Positions 46,942-55,486 of a stretch of 64,000 nt of DNA are shown in pieces (position 1 is the first letter of the stretch; every line of letters begins with the position of its first letter). Source of the stretch: Sphingobacteriales bacterium (GTDB lineage Bacteria > Bacteroidota > Bacteroidia > Chitinophagales > Chitinophagaceae). The notes beneath the pieces were generated by a model, which had not been told where the DNA came from, searched no databases, and saw only the letters and a program-made list of their open reading frames with translations. The stretch spans positions 1 to 64,000 of the forward strand of contig SEFT01000005.1 in the NCBI GenBank assembly GCA_004144175.1, in the 5' to 3' direction. Both the position numbers and the translations under genes were made by a program.

Positions 46942-46968
46942 TAAACAATACTTTATTGTTTAGATTTG
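46942..46968 (+). promoter_or_regulatory. Operator-like palindrome abutting the -7 element of the phytochrome operon
   Basis: TAAACAATA (46942-46950) is mirrored exactly at 46954-46962 around CTT, a 21-bp inverted repeat. It merges with the exact -7 element TAGATTTG (46961-46968), 67 bases before the heme oxygenase ATG. A bound regulator would sit over the -33/-7 spacer. Confidence 0.6.
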
Positions 46969-47018
46969 TTATCCTCGCAGGCCATTGCAGGTGGGCTGTA
47001 CAAAGCCCTGAGAAGTAC

Positions 47019-47031
47019 ATTACAATGTAAT
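47019..47031 (+). promoter_or_regulatory. Short inverted repeat just before the heme oxygenase start
   Basis: ATTACA-A-TGTAAT lies 4 bases before the ATG at 47036, in the untranslated leader. It could be a second operator or a small mRNA hairpin. Confidence 0.3.
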
Positions 47032-47035
47032 TTTT

Positions 47036-47614
47036 ATGATACTGCAACGTTTGAGATCAGAGACGAAAGAAGCGCATCAGGCTCTTGAAAAGCTGATTAT
47101 CCCCAGGATAAAAAACATAAGAAGCAACGAAGATTACATCTCGTTGCTCAATCTGTTTTATGGCTATTTCAAGCCGGTAGAAGGCTTGCTTTATCAACAC
47201 CTCAGCGACAAAGAAGTCCCTGCATTTTCGGAAAGACGGAAGTCAGGCAGCATAGTTAATGACATCCAGTCCGCAGGTGGTGAGTCTACCGACGTTGTAT
47301 GTACCAATTTACCATCTATCAGCAATAGTAACGAAGCGATGGGTGCCATGTACGTAATGGAGGGATCTACCCTCGGTGGTAAGATCATCAGCAAAATGAT
47401 ACAACAGGCACTGTCTTTACCAACAGACGAGTCGGTATCGTTCTTCAAAGGCTATGGCGAATCTTCTGATGAAATGTGGGCCTCCTTTACCCATGCATTG
47501 GATCATCATACTACCGATCCTCAGCAGCAGGACCAGATAGCAGAAGCAGCCAACAATACCTTTGTAAAGTTTAAAAACTGGGTTGAGCATAACACCGTAG
47601 CCCGACAGAATTGA
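47036..47614 (+). CDS. bphO: Biliverdin-producing heme oxygenase
   Basis: 192 aa. It cleaves heme to biliverdin, CO and iron. The proximal heme ligand is H14 in ETKEAHQALE, and the distal-helix glycines appear as YVMEGSTLGGKIISKM. The length fits bacterial phytochrome-associated oxygenases. It is followed after 9 bases by the phytochrome gene, which needs biliverdin as chromophore, so BphO is the natural name. Electron donor unknown. Confidence 0.93.
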   Translation: MILQRLRSETKEAHQALEKLIIPRIKNIRSNEDYISLLNLFYGYFKPVEGLLYQHLSDKEVPAFSERRKSGSIVNDIQSAGGESTDVVCTNLPSISNSNEAMGAMYVMEGSTLGGKIISKMIQQALSLPTDESVSFFKGYGESSDEMWASFTHALDHHTTDPQQQDQIAEAANNTFVKFKNWVEHNTVARQN

Positions 47615-47623
47615 TTTACCTCC

Positions 47624-49162
47624 ATGCAGAAAAAAAACTACGACTCCGATTTTTGTGGCTCAGTACCGTTGAACTTCATAAATCAAATACAGCCTTATGG
47701 CTTCCTGGTGATCCTGAAACGCAGCGATCTTTCCATTATACAGGTTAGCCAGAATATTGCCGGCTTATTGAATGAAGAACCTGATCAATTGATCAATAAA
47801 TCATTTAATCAATTTGTTGAAGAACAAGAAACCAAAGTGTTTCATACCAGGTTTGAAAACAAGGTCGACAAACTGCCTGTACCGCTTACAATAAATGCTA
47901 ACGGACAACGTAAAAAATATTTGGCTATTACCCATGCTAAAGAAGAATACTTTATACTGGAAATAGAAGAAGTACAATCAAAAGATGATAAGGATAATTC
48001 CTTTATCAGTGTATACCAAGACATTAAACAGGCAGCATATGCTATCGAAAGTGCTGATACGGTAGAAGATGCGTACGACATCACGCTACGCGAATTAAAG
48101 CGCATATCAGGCTTTGATAAGATCATGATCTACCAGTTCGACAAAGACTGGAATGGTATTGTGGTTGGTGAGATTCAGGAAGAAGGGATGGAATCTTACA
48201 TGGGGCTTCGTTTTCCTGCATCCGATATACCTAAACAAGCCAGGCAATTATATCTTAAGAATCCATACCGGCAGATACCTGATTGCAATTACACGCCTGT
48301 AAAGCTCTATCCTATCATTAACCCGTTGACACAGACTTTCATTGATCTTTCGGATTGCAATATACGAGGGGTACCTGCGGTACATACTGAGTATTTGCGC
48401 AACATGAAGATTAGCGCATCTATGTCCACGCGTATCATCAAGGACGAAAAACTTTGGGGACTTATTTCTTGTCACCACCGCGATCCTAAGTTCCTGAGCT
48501 ATGAACTATGCTCTGTGTTCGAGTTGCTTTCGGGTATTCTTTCTGCCAAGTTTTCGTCTATTCAAAACAAGGAAGAATATGATTACTCCAGCAGGCTGCA
48601 GGAGATCCACGCTAAACTTGTGGAGCAGATATATAGGCAAGGGAATGTGGTAGAGGCAATTTCAAATGGTGATTCTACCATCCTCGATCTGCTAAACATA
48701 GAGGGTGCAGCAATCAGCTATAAGAAAAACCTGGAAACCGTTGGTAAAACTCCGGATAAAAATAGCCTAAAAGACTTGATTATCTGGCTGCAAACCAATA
48801 ATATAGATAAAACATTCCACACAACTGAGCTGTCAGATGTGTATGAGGATGGCTTAAAATTTACCGATATAGCCAGTGGCATGATTGTATTGCCAATACA
48901 TGCTGAGAAAGGCGAATACATACTAGGCTTTAGACCAGAAGTAGTCGAAAAAGTAAACTGGGGAGGTAATCCCGATGAAGCGATAAATTTTGAGAAGGAT
49001 GGTAAGAACTATCATCCCCGAAATTCGTTTAAGTTATGGCAGCAGACTGTAAAGAATACCAGCCTGCCATGGCAAAAACATGAGTTGACCGTTGCAGAGA
49101 ATTTCAGGAATGTGTTGGTTGAATATGCATTGAAGAAATACAATCCTGACGTTGCAAAATAA
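47624..49162 (+). CDS. bphP: Bacteriophytochrome photosensory module (PAS-GAF-PHY) without output domain
   Basis: 512 aa, all of it sensor. The N-terminal PAS has the biliverdin-attachment cysteine C11 ahead of INQIQPYGFL. The GAF domain has FPASDIPKQARQLY (D201), PAVHTEYLRNM (H254) and GLISCHHRDP. The PHY domain has the tongue VNWGGNPDEA and HPRNSFKLWQQ (PRxSF, 465-469). After the PHY domain only about 30 residues remain, so the kinase or other effector usually fused here is missing. The next gene, 12 bases on, encodes a Cph1-type kinase and is the likely partner. Red/far-red switching is expected. Confidence 0.93.
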   Translation: MQKKNYDSDFCGSVPLNFINQIQPYGFLVILKRSDLSIIQVSQNIAGLLNEEPDQLINKSFNQFVEEQETKVFHTRFENKVDKLPVPLTINANGQRKKYLAITHAKEEYFILEIEEVQSKDDKDNSFISVYQDIKQAAYAIESADTVEDAYDITLRELKRISGFDKIMIYQFDKDWNGIVVGEIQEEGMESYMGLRFPASDIPKQARQLYLKNPYRQIPDCNYTPVKLYPIINPLTQTFIDLSDCNIRGVPAVHTEYLRNMKISASMSTRIIKDEKLWGLISCHHRDPKFLSYELCSVFELLSGILSAKFSSIQNKEEYDYSSRLQEIHAKLVEQIYRQGNVVEAISNGDSTILDLLNIEGAAISYKKNLETVGKTPDKNSLKDLIIWLQTNNIDKTFHTTELSDVYEDGLKFTDIASGMIVLPIHAEKGEYILGFRPEVVEKVNWGGNPDEAINFEKDGKNYHPRNSFKLWQQTVKNTSLPWQKHELTVAENFRNVLVEYALKKYNPDVAK

Positions 49163-49174
49163 ATATTAATACAA

Positions 49175-52100
49175 GTGAGTAATAGCGCTGGCACAGAAGA
49201 AACTGCGGGACAATCAACAACTAAAATGCTCAAAGACAAGAAAAATGAGCATTTTATTATAGCCATTGGTGCGTCTGCGGGTGGCCTGGAGGTGATACAC
49301 GACTTCTTCGACAACATGACGGAGTCGGATAATCTATCTTTTGTTATTATACAGCACCTTTCGCCCGATTACAAGAGTTTGTTGGTAGAACTGGTATCCA
49401 AGCATACCGATATGCAGGTATTTGAGGCCACCGACGGTATCAAAGTCGACCGCAGGTGTATCTATGTCATTCCGCCAAGGAAGACCATGAAAATATCTGA
49501 TGGCCACCTCCGGCTAACGGATAAGGAAACTACAGACAAAGGCCCGAACACCGCCATCGATATTTTCCTTCACTCGCTGGCTCAGGATAAAAAGGAAAAA
49601 GCAATAGCCGTTATTTTGTCCGGTACCGGTACCGACGGAACGAGGGGTATCGAGACAATCAAAGATTGCGGTGGGCTGGTAATAGTACAAGATCCGGATT
49701 CTGCCAGGTTCGACGGTATGCCTAGGAGCGCCATTGCATCGGGGCTAGTCGATATGATCTTAACGCCGGAGCAGATACCCGGTGAAATAATAAACTACAT
49801 ACACGACGATATACCTTCCGGAATATTCAAAGACAATAAGGTTGATGAAGAAATACTGGAAGAGATCTTTAAGCTGATATTCAAGAAAACAGGCTGCGAT
49901 TTTCATCATTATAAGCTGCCTACCCTTCTGCGCCGCATTACAAAGCGCATGTTGCACCTGAACCTTAAAAAGATAGAGGAATATATAAGTGTACTACAGA
50001 ACGACCAGGAAGAATGTAAAATACTGGGCAATGACTTTCTGATAAACGTTACCAGATTTTTTAGGGACAAAGATGCCTTTGAAGCGCTGGAAAGAGAGGT
50101 CTTTCCGGGCATAGTAAGTAGCAAGACCGAAGATGATGTAATCAAGATATGGATCTCAGCTTGCAGCACGGGCGAGGAAGCTTACTCCGTAGCCATGCTG
50201 CTGGATAGATATCTGAAGAAAGTAGATAAATTGATACCGGTGAAAATATTTGCCACCGATATCGATTCAGGGGCTATAGAAACAGCTGCCCGTGGGCAGT
50301 ACCCGGTAAGTATTGAAAATGACATTGCGCCGGATATTCTTGATGCATATTTTATCAAGGGCTCAGGCAGGTACCATATTATTCCGGAGATACGGAAACA
50401 GATCGTATTTGCGCGGCACAATATCATAAAAGATCCGCCCTTCATAAAGAATGACCTGGCCACTTGCCGGAACATGCTTATTTACATGACGCCTGCGCTG
50501 CAAAAGCGGGTGCTCAATGTGCTGCATTTTTCGCTAGCAAAGGGCGGCTACTTGTTCCTAGGCTCTAGCGAAACAATTGCCGGTGTAAAGGAGAGCATGA
50601 CCGAAGTAGATCGTAAGTGGAAGATCTACCGGAAGAGCGAACATACGTCTTCACGTATGTTCAATTACGAACGGTCGCAGGATTATCAGCCGCTTTCCCG
50701 GACTATGAAGCCTGATATTGATGGTGCTAATACTTCCAAACAGTTGACGAAAGGACTTGTCGACGATTTCAAAGACATTCTTTCTGAAGACAGTGGATTT
50801 GCCGCATTGTACATTGACAAAAATTACGAAGTAAAAGAAGTAGCCGGCGACTTTCGTAAGTATCTTTCTTTACCCGACAGGTTTATGAATATGAACCTGC
50901 TAAAAATGGTGTCGGCTAGCTTAGGGGCAGTACTGAATTCATCTCTACGTAAAGCCTGGAAAGACAATAAAAAGGTAATAGCCAATAATGTTGTATTGAA
51001 TGACGGCGGAACAACCCGTTCATTAAATATCATTGTGAAACCGGGGAATAGCGTTTCCTATACAACGATCGTAATTGGAGAAACGGGAAATGCACCCACT
51101 GTAAAAGCCGAGATCGATCTGAGCTCGATAGATGGTGAACAGCATCAATACATTTCGGACCTAAAAGCAGAGTTGTCCGAAACAAAACATCACCTGCAAA
51201 CGGTGATCGAAGAACTGGAGACAACAAACGAGGAATTACAGTCCAGCAATGAAGAGTTGCTCTCCTCTAATGAAGAACTGCAAAGCTCGAACGAAGAGCT
51301 GCAGTCGCTGAATGAAGAGCTACACACGCTGAATACGGAGCACCAGCTCAAAATCAGCGAATTAATAGAGCTGAACGATGATCTCGATAACTATTTCCGC
51401 AGCACGGATATCGGTCAGATTTTCCTCGATTCGAGACTACATATACGCAAGTTCAATCCGGCTGCTGTTAAACTCATCAACCTTATTGAGACAGATATAG
51501 GCCGGCCCTTCGCGCATATATCCAGTAATATAAGGTACGACAACATTCAAAATGAGATACAGAATGTAGTAAAGAACAAAGCCGTAATAGAAAAAGAGGT
51601 AATACTGTATAATGGCAAGACAAGCCTGATGAGAATATATCCCTACATCAGGCAGGATAAGCATATAGACGGTGTAGTACTTACTTTTGTGGATATAAGT
51701 GCAGTAAAAGACCTCAACAACATCATTAATGGTGTGTTTAATGCCAGCCAGAATGCGATTATGGCACTAAAGGCAGTGAGGAACAACGATGGGCAGGTTA
51801 TAGACTTTAAGTGGATTGCAGTAAATGATAGCACCGAGAAGATATATAATCGCAAGATAGACGAGATCATCGGGCGAAAACTGAAAGAACTATACCCTGA
51901 TGTAGTTGATAAAGGATTGTATGGCAAGTACCTGGAAGTGCTGCACACAGGCAAGCCACTCCATATGGAGTATCCATACAAATGTGAAGAACGCGAGGGC
52001 TGGTGGGATGTTACTGCCGTAAAGATGATTGATGGGCTGGCCGTAACTTTTACAGATATAACAGAGAAAAAAGAAGCAGAAGAAAGGATCAGGGCCAACT

Positions 52101-53728
52101 ACCTGGAGCTGATAAATACCAAGGAGAAGCTGAAGAAGCTGAACGAAGAGCTGGAAGATTCGGTGGCAGAGCGAACGCATAGGCTTGCATCGAGCGAAGA
52201 GCGCTTCAGGCTTGTAACCAAGGCGACGAACGATGCCATATGGGATTGGGACCTCGTGAATAATACCATTTGGTGGGGCGAAAGCTTCTTCAATATGTTT
52301 GGCTACGATAAAGAAGAAATCACCAATGTAAATTACTGGCTCGAGAAAGTACATCCAGAAGATCAGGCACGCGTTAAGCAAAGTATCTACAAAGAGATCA
52401 ATAATAACGAAAAGCAGTGGTCGTCCGAATATCAATTCAGGAAAGCAGATGGTAGCTATGCCCTGCTGCTCGACCGCGGCTACATTTTGCACAACGAGAA
52501 CGATATACCGTATCGTATGCTCGGTTCTATGATGGACATTACAAGCCTGCGTGCAGCGCAAGCCGAGGTTATATCTAATATAGAGCAACGTGAGTTTCTG
52601 GCAGAGTCTATGCCGCTGATCGTATGGACAGCCGAGGCGCATGGAAGTGTAACATTCCTAAACCAGAGCTTCACCGCATATACAGGCATACCCGTCGACA
52701 AGGCGCTACAATTTGGCTGGCTCAAATGTGTGGCTGATGACAGCATCGAAGAATTAAAAGAAGCGCTGAAAAACGCCATCAAATCAAAGAATGATTTCTC
52801 CCTCGAACTGAAATTGAAACGGCAAGACGGAAACTATAGATGGTTCTTGTTAAGAGCTCGCGCCAAAAAAGATGCAGATGGTAAGATTCTGATGTGGGTC
52901 GGTACCAATACCGATATACATGAGCAAAAACTTACCAATGAGATACTGGAGCAGCGTGTGCGGGAAAGAACACTTGAGCTGCAGCATACGAATGAGGAAC
53001 TGGAAAATAGTAACCATGACCTTCAACAATTTGCATCAGTAGCATCGCATGACCTTAAAGAACCGCTTAGGAAGATTCACATGTTTAGCACCATCCTTCG
53101 CGATAAGCACCTGGCTGAGCTGGATGGTTCCGCAACCTACCTCGAGCGTATCATCAGCTCATCGGCAAGGATGACCAAGCTTATAAACGATCTGTTGAGC
53201 TTTTCAAGGCTGTCCGCAGTTAATCTGTTCGAGCCGGTAAACCTCAACAGCGTAATAAACGAAATACTGGCCGATCTGGAGCTATTCATTGAGGAGAAGG
53301 AGGCATCGGTAAATATCGTGCAGAAGATACCGATCATCGAGGCAATACCCGGTCAGATGCGCCAGCTGTTTCAAAACATCATTAGCAACGCACTCAAATT
53401 TACAAGGCCTGGATTAAAGCCTGAGGTGAACATTACGTCAGCACTTATCGCTAAAAAATCGTTTGAAAGTGTAGAGTCGGCAGATGGAAAATTCTGCCGT
53501 ATCAGCATCAGCGATAATGGAATAGGATTTGACGAGCAATATCTAAACAAGATATTTACCATATTCCAGCGTCTGCACACGAAGCAGGAGTACGAGGGTA
53601 CTGGCATCGGCCTGGCTATATGCAAAAAGATCGTCGAGAAACATAGTGGATTATTGACTGCCAGTAGTAAAGAGGATGAAGGGGCTACCTTTACCTTTAT
53701 ACTGCCCTTGAAGCAGATAAAAGATTAA
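49175..53728 (+). CDS. CheB-CheR-PAS-histidine kinase fusion protein
   Basis: 1517 aa from a GTG start (an in-frame ATG at 49226 is an alternative). Order: CheB methylesterase (27-205; S34 in GASAGG, H61 in QHL, D154 in GTGTDG), CheR methyltransferase (about 225-490; ISACSTGEEAYS, FATDID, CRNMLIYM), a helical coiled coil of NEELQSS repeats (657-745), four PAS domains (about 735-850, 855-965, 1005-1125, 1140-1250), HisKA with H1292 in SHDLKEPLRK, and HATPase (DNGIGF, GTGIGLAICKKIV). Such cytoplasmic CheBR kinases lack a receiver. It closes the phytochrome operon and ends in a terminator. Confidence 0.93.
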   Translation: MSNSAGTEETAGQSTTKMLKDKKNEHFIIAIGASAGGLEVIHDFFDNMTESDNLSFVIIQHLSPDYKSLLVELVSKHTDMQVFEATDGIKVDRRCIYVIPPRKTMKISDGHLRLTDKETTDKGPNTAIDIFLHSLAQDKKEKAIAVILSGTGTDGTRGIETIKDCGGLVIVQDPDSARFDGMPRSAIASGLVDMILTPEQIPGEIINYIHDDIPSGIFKDNKVDEEILEEIFKLIFKKTGCDFHHYKLPTLLRRITKRMLHLNLKKIEEYISVLQNDQEECKILGNDFLINVTRFFRDKDAFEALEREVFPGIVSSKTEDDVIKIWISACSTGEEAYSVAMLLDRYLKKVDKLIPVKIFATDIDSGAIETAARGQYPVSIENDIAPDILDAYFIKGSGRYHIIPEIRKQIVFARHNIIKDPPFIKNDLATCRNMLIYMTPALQKRVLNVLHFSLAKGGYLFLGSSETIAGVKESMTEVDRKWKIYRKSEHTSSRMFNYERSQDYQPLSRTMKPDIDGANTSKQLTKGLVDDFKDILSEDSGFAALYIDKNYEVKEVAGDFRKYLSLPDRFMNMNLLKMVSASLGAVLNSSLRKAWKDNKKVIANNVVLNDGGTTRSLNIIVKPGNSVSYTTIVIGETGNAPTVKAEIDLSSIDGEQHQYISDLKAELSETKHHLQTVIEELETTNEELQSSNEELLSSNEELQSSNEELQSLNEELHTLNTEHQLKISELIELNDDLDNYFRSTDIGQIFLDSRLHIRKFNPAAVKLINLIETDIGRPFAHISSNIRYDNIQNEIQNVVKNKAVIEKEVILYNGKTSLMRIYPYIRQDKHIDGVVLTFVDISAVKDLNNIINGVFNASQNAIMALKAVRNNDGQVIDFKWIAVNDSTEKIYNRKIDEIIGRKLKELYPDVVDKGLYGKYLEVLHTGKPLHMEYPYKCEEREGWWDVTAVKMIDGLAVTFTDITEKKEAEERIRANYLELINTKEKLKKLNEELEDSVAERTHRLASSEERFRLVTKATNDAIWDWDLVNNTIWWGESFFNMFGYDKEEITNVNYWLEKVHPEDQARVKQSIYKEINNNEKQWSSEYQFRKADGSYALLLDRGYILHNENDIPYRMLGSMMDITSLRAAQAEVISNIEQREFLAESMPLIVWTAEAHGSVTFLNQSFTAYTGIPVDKALQFGWLKCVADDSIEELKEALKNAIKSKNDFSLELKLKRQDGNYRWFLLRARAKKDADGKILMWVGTNTDIHEQKLTNEILEQRVRERTLELQHTNEELENSNHDLQQFASVASHDLKEPLRKIHMFSTILRDKHLAELDGSATYLERIISSSARMTKLINDLLSFSRLSAVNLFEPVNLNSVINEILADLELFIEEKEASVNIVQKIPIIEAIPGQMRQLFQNIISNALKFTRPGLKPEVNITSALIAKKSFESVESADGKFCRISISDNGIGFDEQYLNKIFTIFQRLHTKQEYEGTGIGLAICKKIVEKHSGLLTASSKEDEGATFTFILPLKQIKD

Positions 53729-53780
53729 AAAATTGCTTATCGCCTGCATGCTATGCTCGCATAAGCAATTTTTATTTTTA
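53728..53780 (+). terminator. Terminator after the CheB-CheR kinase gene
   Basis: A perfect 13-bp stem (53728-53740 with 53761-53773) surrounds a 20-base loop that can form a small inner GCAT/ATGC stem; a T-rich tail follows. The stem starts at the last base of the stop codon. Confidence 0.8.
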
Positions 53781-53786
53781 AATTAC

Positions 53787-53805
53787 ATGTACGTACATAT
53801 ATTTG
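53787..53805 (+). promoter_or_regulatory. marR operator and -7 element
   Basis: ATGTACGTACAT (53787-53798) is a perfect 12-bp palindrome that runs into the exact -7 element TATATTTG (53798-53805). The ATG is at 53810, only 4 bases after the element, so the mRNA is expected to be leaderless. The palindrome is a natural MarR-type autorepression site. Confidence 0.65.
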
Positions 53806-53809
53806 CATT

Positions 53810-54265
53810 ATGAAACTGGAACAGGTAATAAAAACAGAGCGATTTGAAGATGCCCGTCACAAGGCTACTATCAACCTGCTCTATACTGCCTACTGGTACA
53901 AAACGCACATTAGCGCCGAGCTCAAAAAGCACAACCTTACAGCAGAGCAGTATAATGTGCTGCGTATACTTAAAGGTAAGCATCCCGAGCAGATGTGTGT
54001 GAAAGATATTGCAGGGAGGATGATAGAGAAGAACTCGAATGTGCCGCGCATCATCGACCGGTTGCTTGAAAAGCAGCTGGTGGAAAGAAACATATCGAGC
54101 GCAGACCGAAGGGAGACACTCATAGCACTTACTACAAAAGGTGCTACATCGCTTGCAACAGCATCGGCAGCACTAAAAAAGATGACAGAGGACATAGTGG
54201 AATTAAGCGAAGAAGATGCCGCATCTTTTAACGATATGCTCGAAAAGTTTAGAAAAATCGATTAA
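53810..54265 (+). CDS. MarR family transcriptional regulator
   Basis: 151 aa winged-helix dimer. Recognisable parts are ELKKHNLTAEQYNVLRILKG, VKDIAGRMIEKNSNVPRIIDRLLEKQLVERNISSADRRETLIALTTKG (the DNA-reading helix, wing and DRR motif, residues about 63-110) and a C-terminal dimer helix. It likely represses itself and the yceI gene 26 bases downstream through the palindrome at 53787-53798. The ligand is unknown; MarR proteins of this type often sense aromatic or oxidising compounds. Confidence 0.93.
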   Translation: MKLEQVIKTERFEDARHKATINLLYTAYWYKTHISAELKKHNLTAEQYNVLRILKGKHPEQMCVKDIAGRMIEKNSNVPRIIDRLLEKQLVERNISSADRRETLIALTTKGATSLATASAALKKMTEDIVELSEEDAASFNDMLEKFRKID

Positions 54266-54291
54266 CCAACTTAACCAAAAACGTAAATACT

Positions 54292-54822
54292 ATGGCAACA
54301 ACAAAATGGAATTTAGATGCATCGCACTCAGAGATCACCTTCAAAGTGCGCCACATGATGATAACCAGTGTTACAGGTAGCTTCCATACATTTAATGCAA
54401 ATGTAGAGACCGAAGAAGAGAACTTTGAAACGGCTAAGATCGGGTTCACTGCCGATATCGACTCGATCTCTACCAAGAACGAGCAGCGCGACCAGCACCT
54501 GAAGTCTGAAGACTTCTTCGACGCTGGTAACCATCCGCAGCTGGTTTTTGAAAGCACAAAGCTGGAGAAAAAATTGGATGAAGACTACAAACTGCATGGT
54601 AACCTGACGATACGCGGCGTAAGCAAACCGGTAGTACTGGACGTAGAATATGGCGGTACCATTAAAGACCCCTGGGGCATGACCCGCGCCGGTTTTACCG
54701 TCGATGGTAAGATTAACAGGAAAGAATTTGGCCTGCACTGGAGCGCCGCTACCGAAACCGGCGGACTTGTAGTGAGCGACGAAGTAAAACTTCATGCTAC
54801 TATCGAGCTTACAAAAGCATAG
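54292..54822 (+). CDS. YceI family lipid-binding protein
   Basis: 176 aa, lipocalin-like beta barrel that binds isoprenoid lipids. Family landmarks: WNLDASHSEITFKVRHMMI, FETAKIGFTADIDSIST, DQHLKSEDFFDAGNHPQLVF, GNLTIRGVSKPV and IKDPWGMTRAGFTVDGKINRKEFG. Unlike E. coli YceI it has no signal peptide, so it is probably cytoplasmic, a common form in Bacteroidota. It is in an operon with the MarR regulator, which suggests an inducible stress or quinone-precursor role. Confidence 0.93.
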   Translation: MATTKWNLDASHSEITFKVRHMMITSVTGSFHTFNANVETEEENFETAKIGFTADIDSISTKNEQRDQHLKSEDFFDAGNHPQLVFESTKLEKKLDEDYKLHGNLTIRGVSKPVVLDVEYGGTIKDPWGMTRAGFTVDGKINRKEFGLHWSAATETGGLVVSDEVKLHATIELTKA

Positions 54823-54845
54823 TTTTCAGTACGATATTTGTCGAC

Positions 54846-54875
54846 AATTAAGGCCATCTACGGATGGCCTTAATT
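54846..54875. terminator. Terminator after the marR-yceI operon
   Basis: A perfect 13-bp stem (54846-54858 with 54863-54875), loop TACG, A/T-rich base. Confidence 0.85.
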
Positions 54876-54972
54876 ATTAGCCGCTATTCCTCTAAATTAT
54901 TTGTTAAGCATGTTTTGATGGTATAAAAGTTTTTAGCCAACTATCGACACGGCTAAAAGCACGATATACTAT

Positions 54973-55449
54973 ATGAGTAACACACCGCAAGACATCACAC
55001 CACCGGTTGAATTTTCAGGCGAAGGACAATTACTATTATATACAAGATACGGCGACCCGCGCGACAGCGGATTTGAGAATAAGTGGATCACAAGTTGGCA
55101 CGTACAGAACCGTTTCCCGTGGTTCCCGCAGGAAAATATCATGGTACATAAGCACTTCAAAACAATACTGGAGCAAGCCTTTGCTGAACTGGAGTTAAAT
55201 GGCGTACACGCCGAGATCAAAGAGATAAACGAGACTTATTCGCTTCGTACAGTAAAAGGAAGCAGCGAAGTATTATCGGTACATAGCTGGGGTGCCGCTA
55301 TCGATATGAATGCTACCGACAATCCGCTGGGCAGTATGGGCAACTGGAGTCAGACGTTTATCGACGTAATGCAGCGCAATGAGATACACTGCGGGCAACT
55401 ATGGCTGCCACGCCAGGATGCCATGCATTTTTCGATGGTGAACGGCTAA
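54973..55449 (+). CDS. M15 family metallopeptidase (VanY/endolysin-like)
   Basis: 158 aa without signal peptide. Zinc ligands expected of the M15 fold are present: H104 and D111 in SVHSWGAAIDMN and H152 in DAMHFS; the Glu/Asp base lies between. M15 enzymes cut D-Ala-D-Ala or L-Ala-D-Glu bonds of peptidoglycan. The small size and lack of signal are like phage-type endopeptidases or cytosolic homologs, though no phage genes are near. The next gene follows after 37 bases. Confidence 0.8.
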   Translation: MSNTPQDITPPVEFSGEGQLLLYTRYGDPRDSGFENKWITSWHVQNRFPWFPQENIMVHKHFKTILEQAFAELELNGVHAEIKEINETYSLRTVKGSSEVLSVHSWGAAIDMNATDNPLGSMGNWSQTFIDVMQRNEIHCGQLWLPRQDAMHFSMVNG

Positions 55450-55486
55450 TTAGTTGTACCTTATTCTTCTAATACAAAACTCTGAG

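Noticed and set aside
52054-52642. Minus-strand frame of 250 codons around 51890-52642
   Set aside because: Antisense to the PAS region of the CheB-CheR kinase; no independent support.
54973-55449. Prophage remnant suggested by an endolysin-like M15 peptidase
   Set aside because: No phage structural, integrase or holin gene is nearby, and the flanking genes are ordinary metabolism genes.
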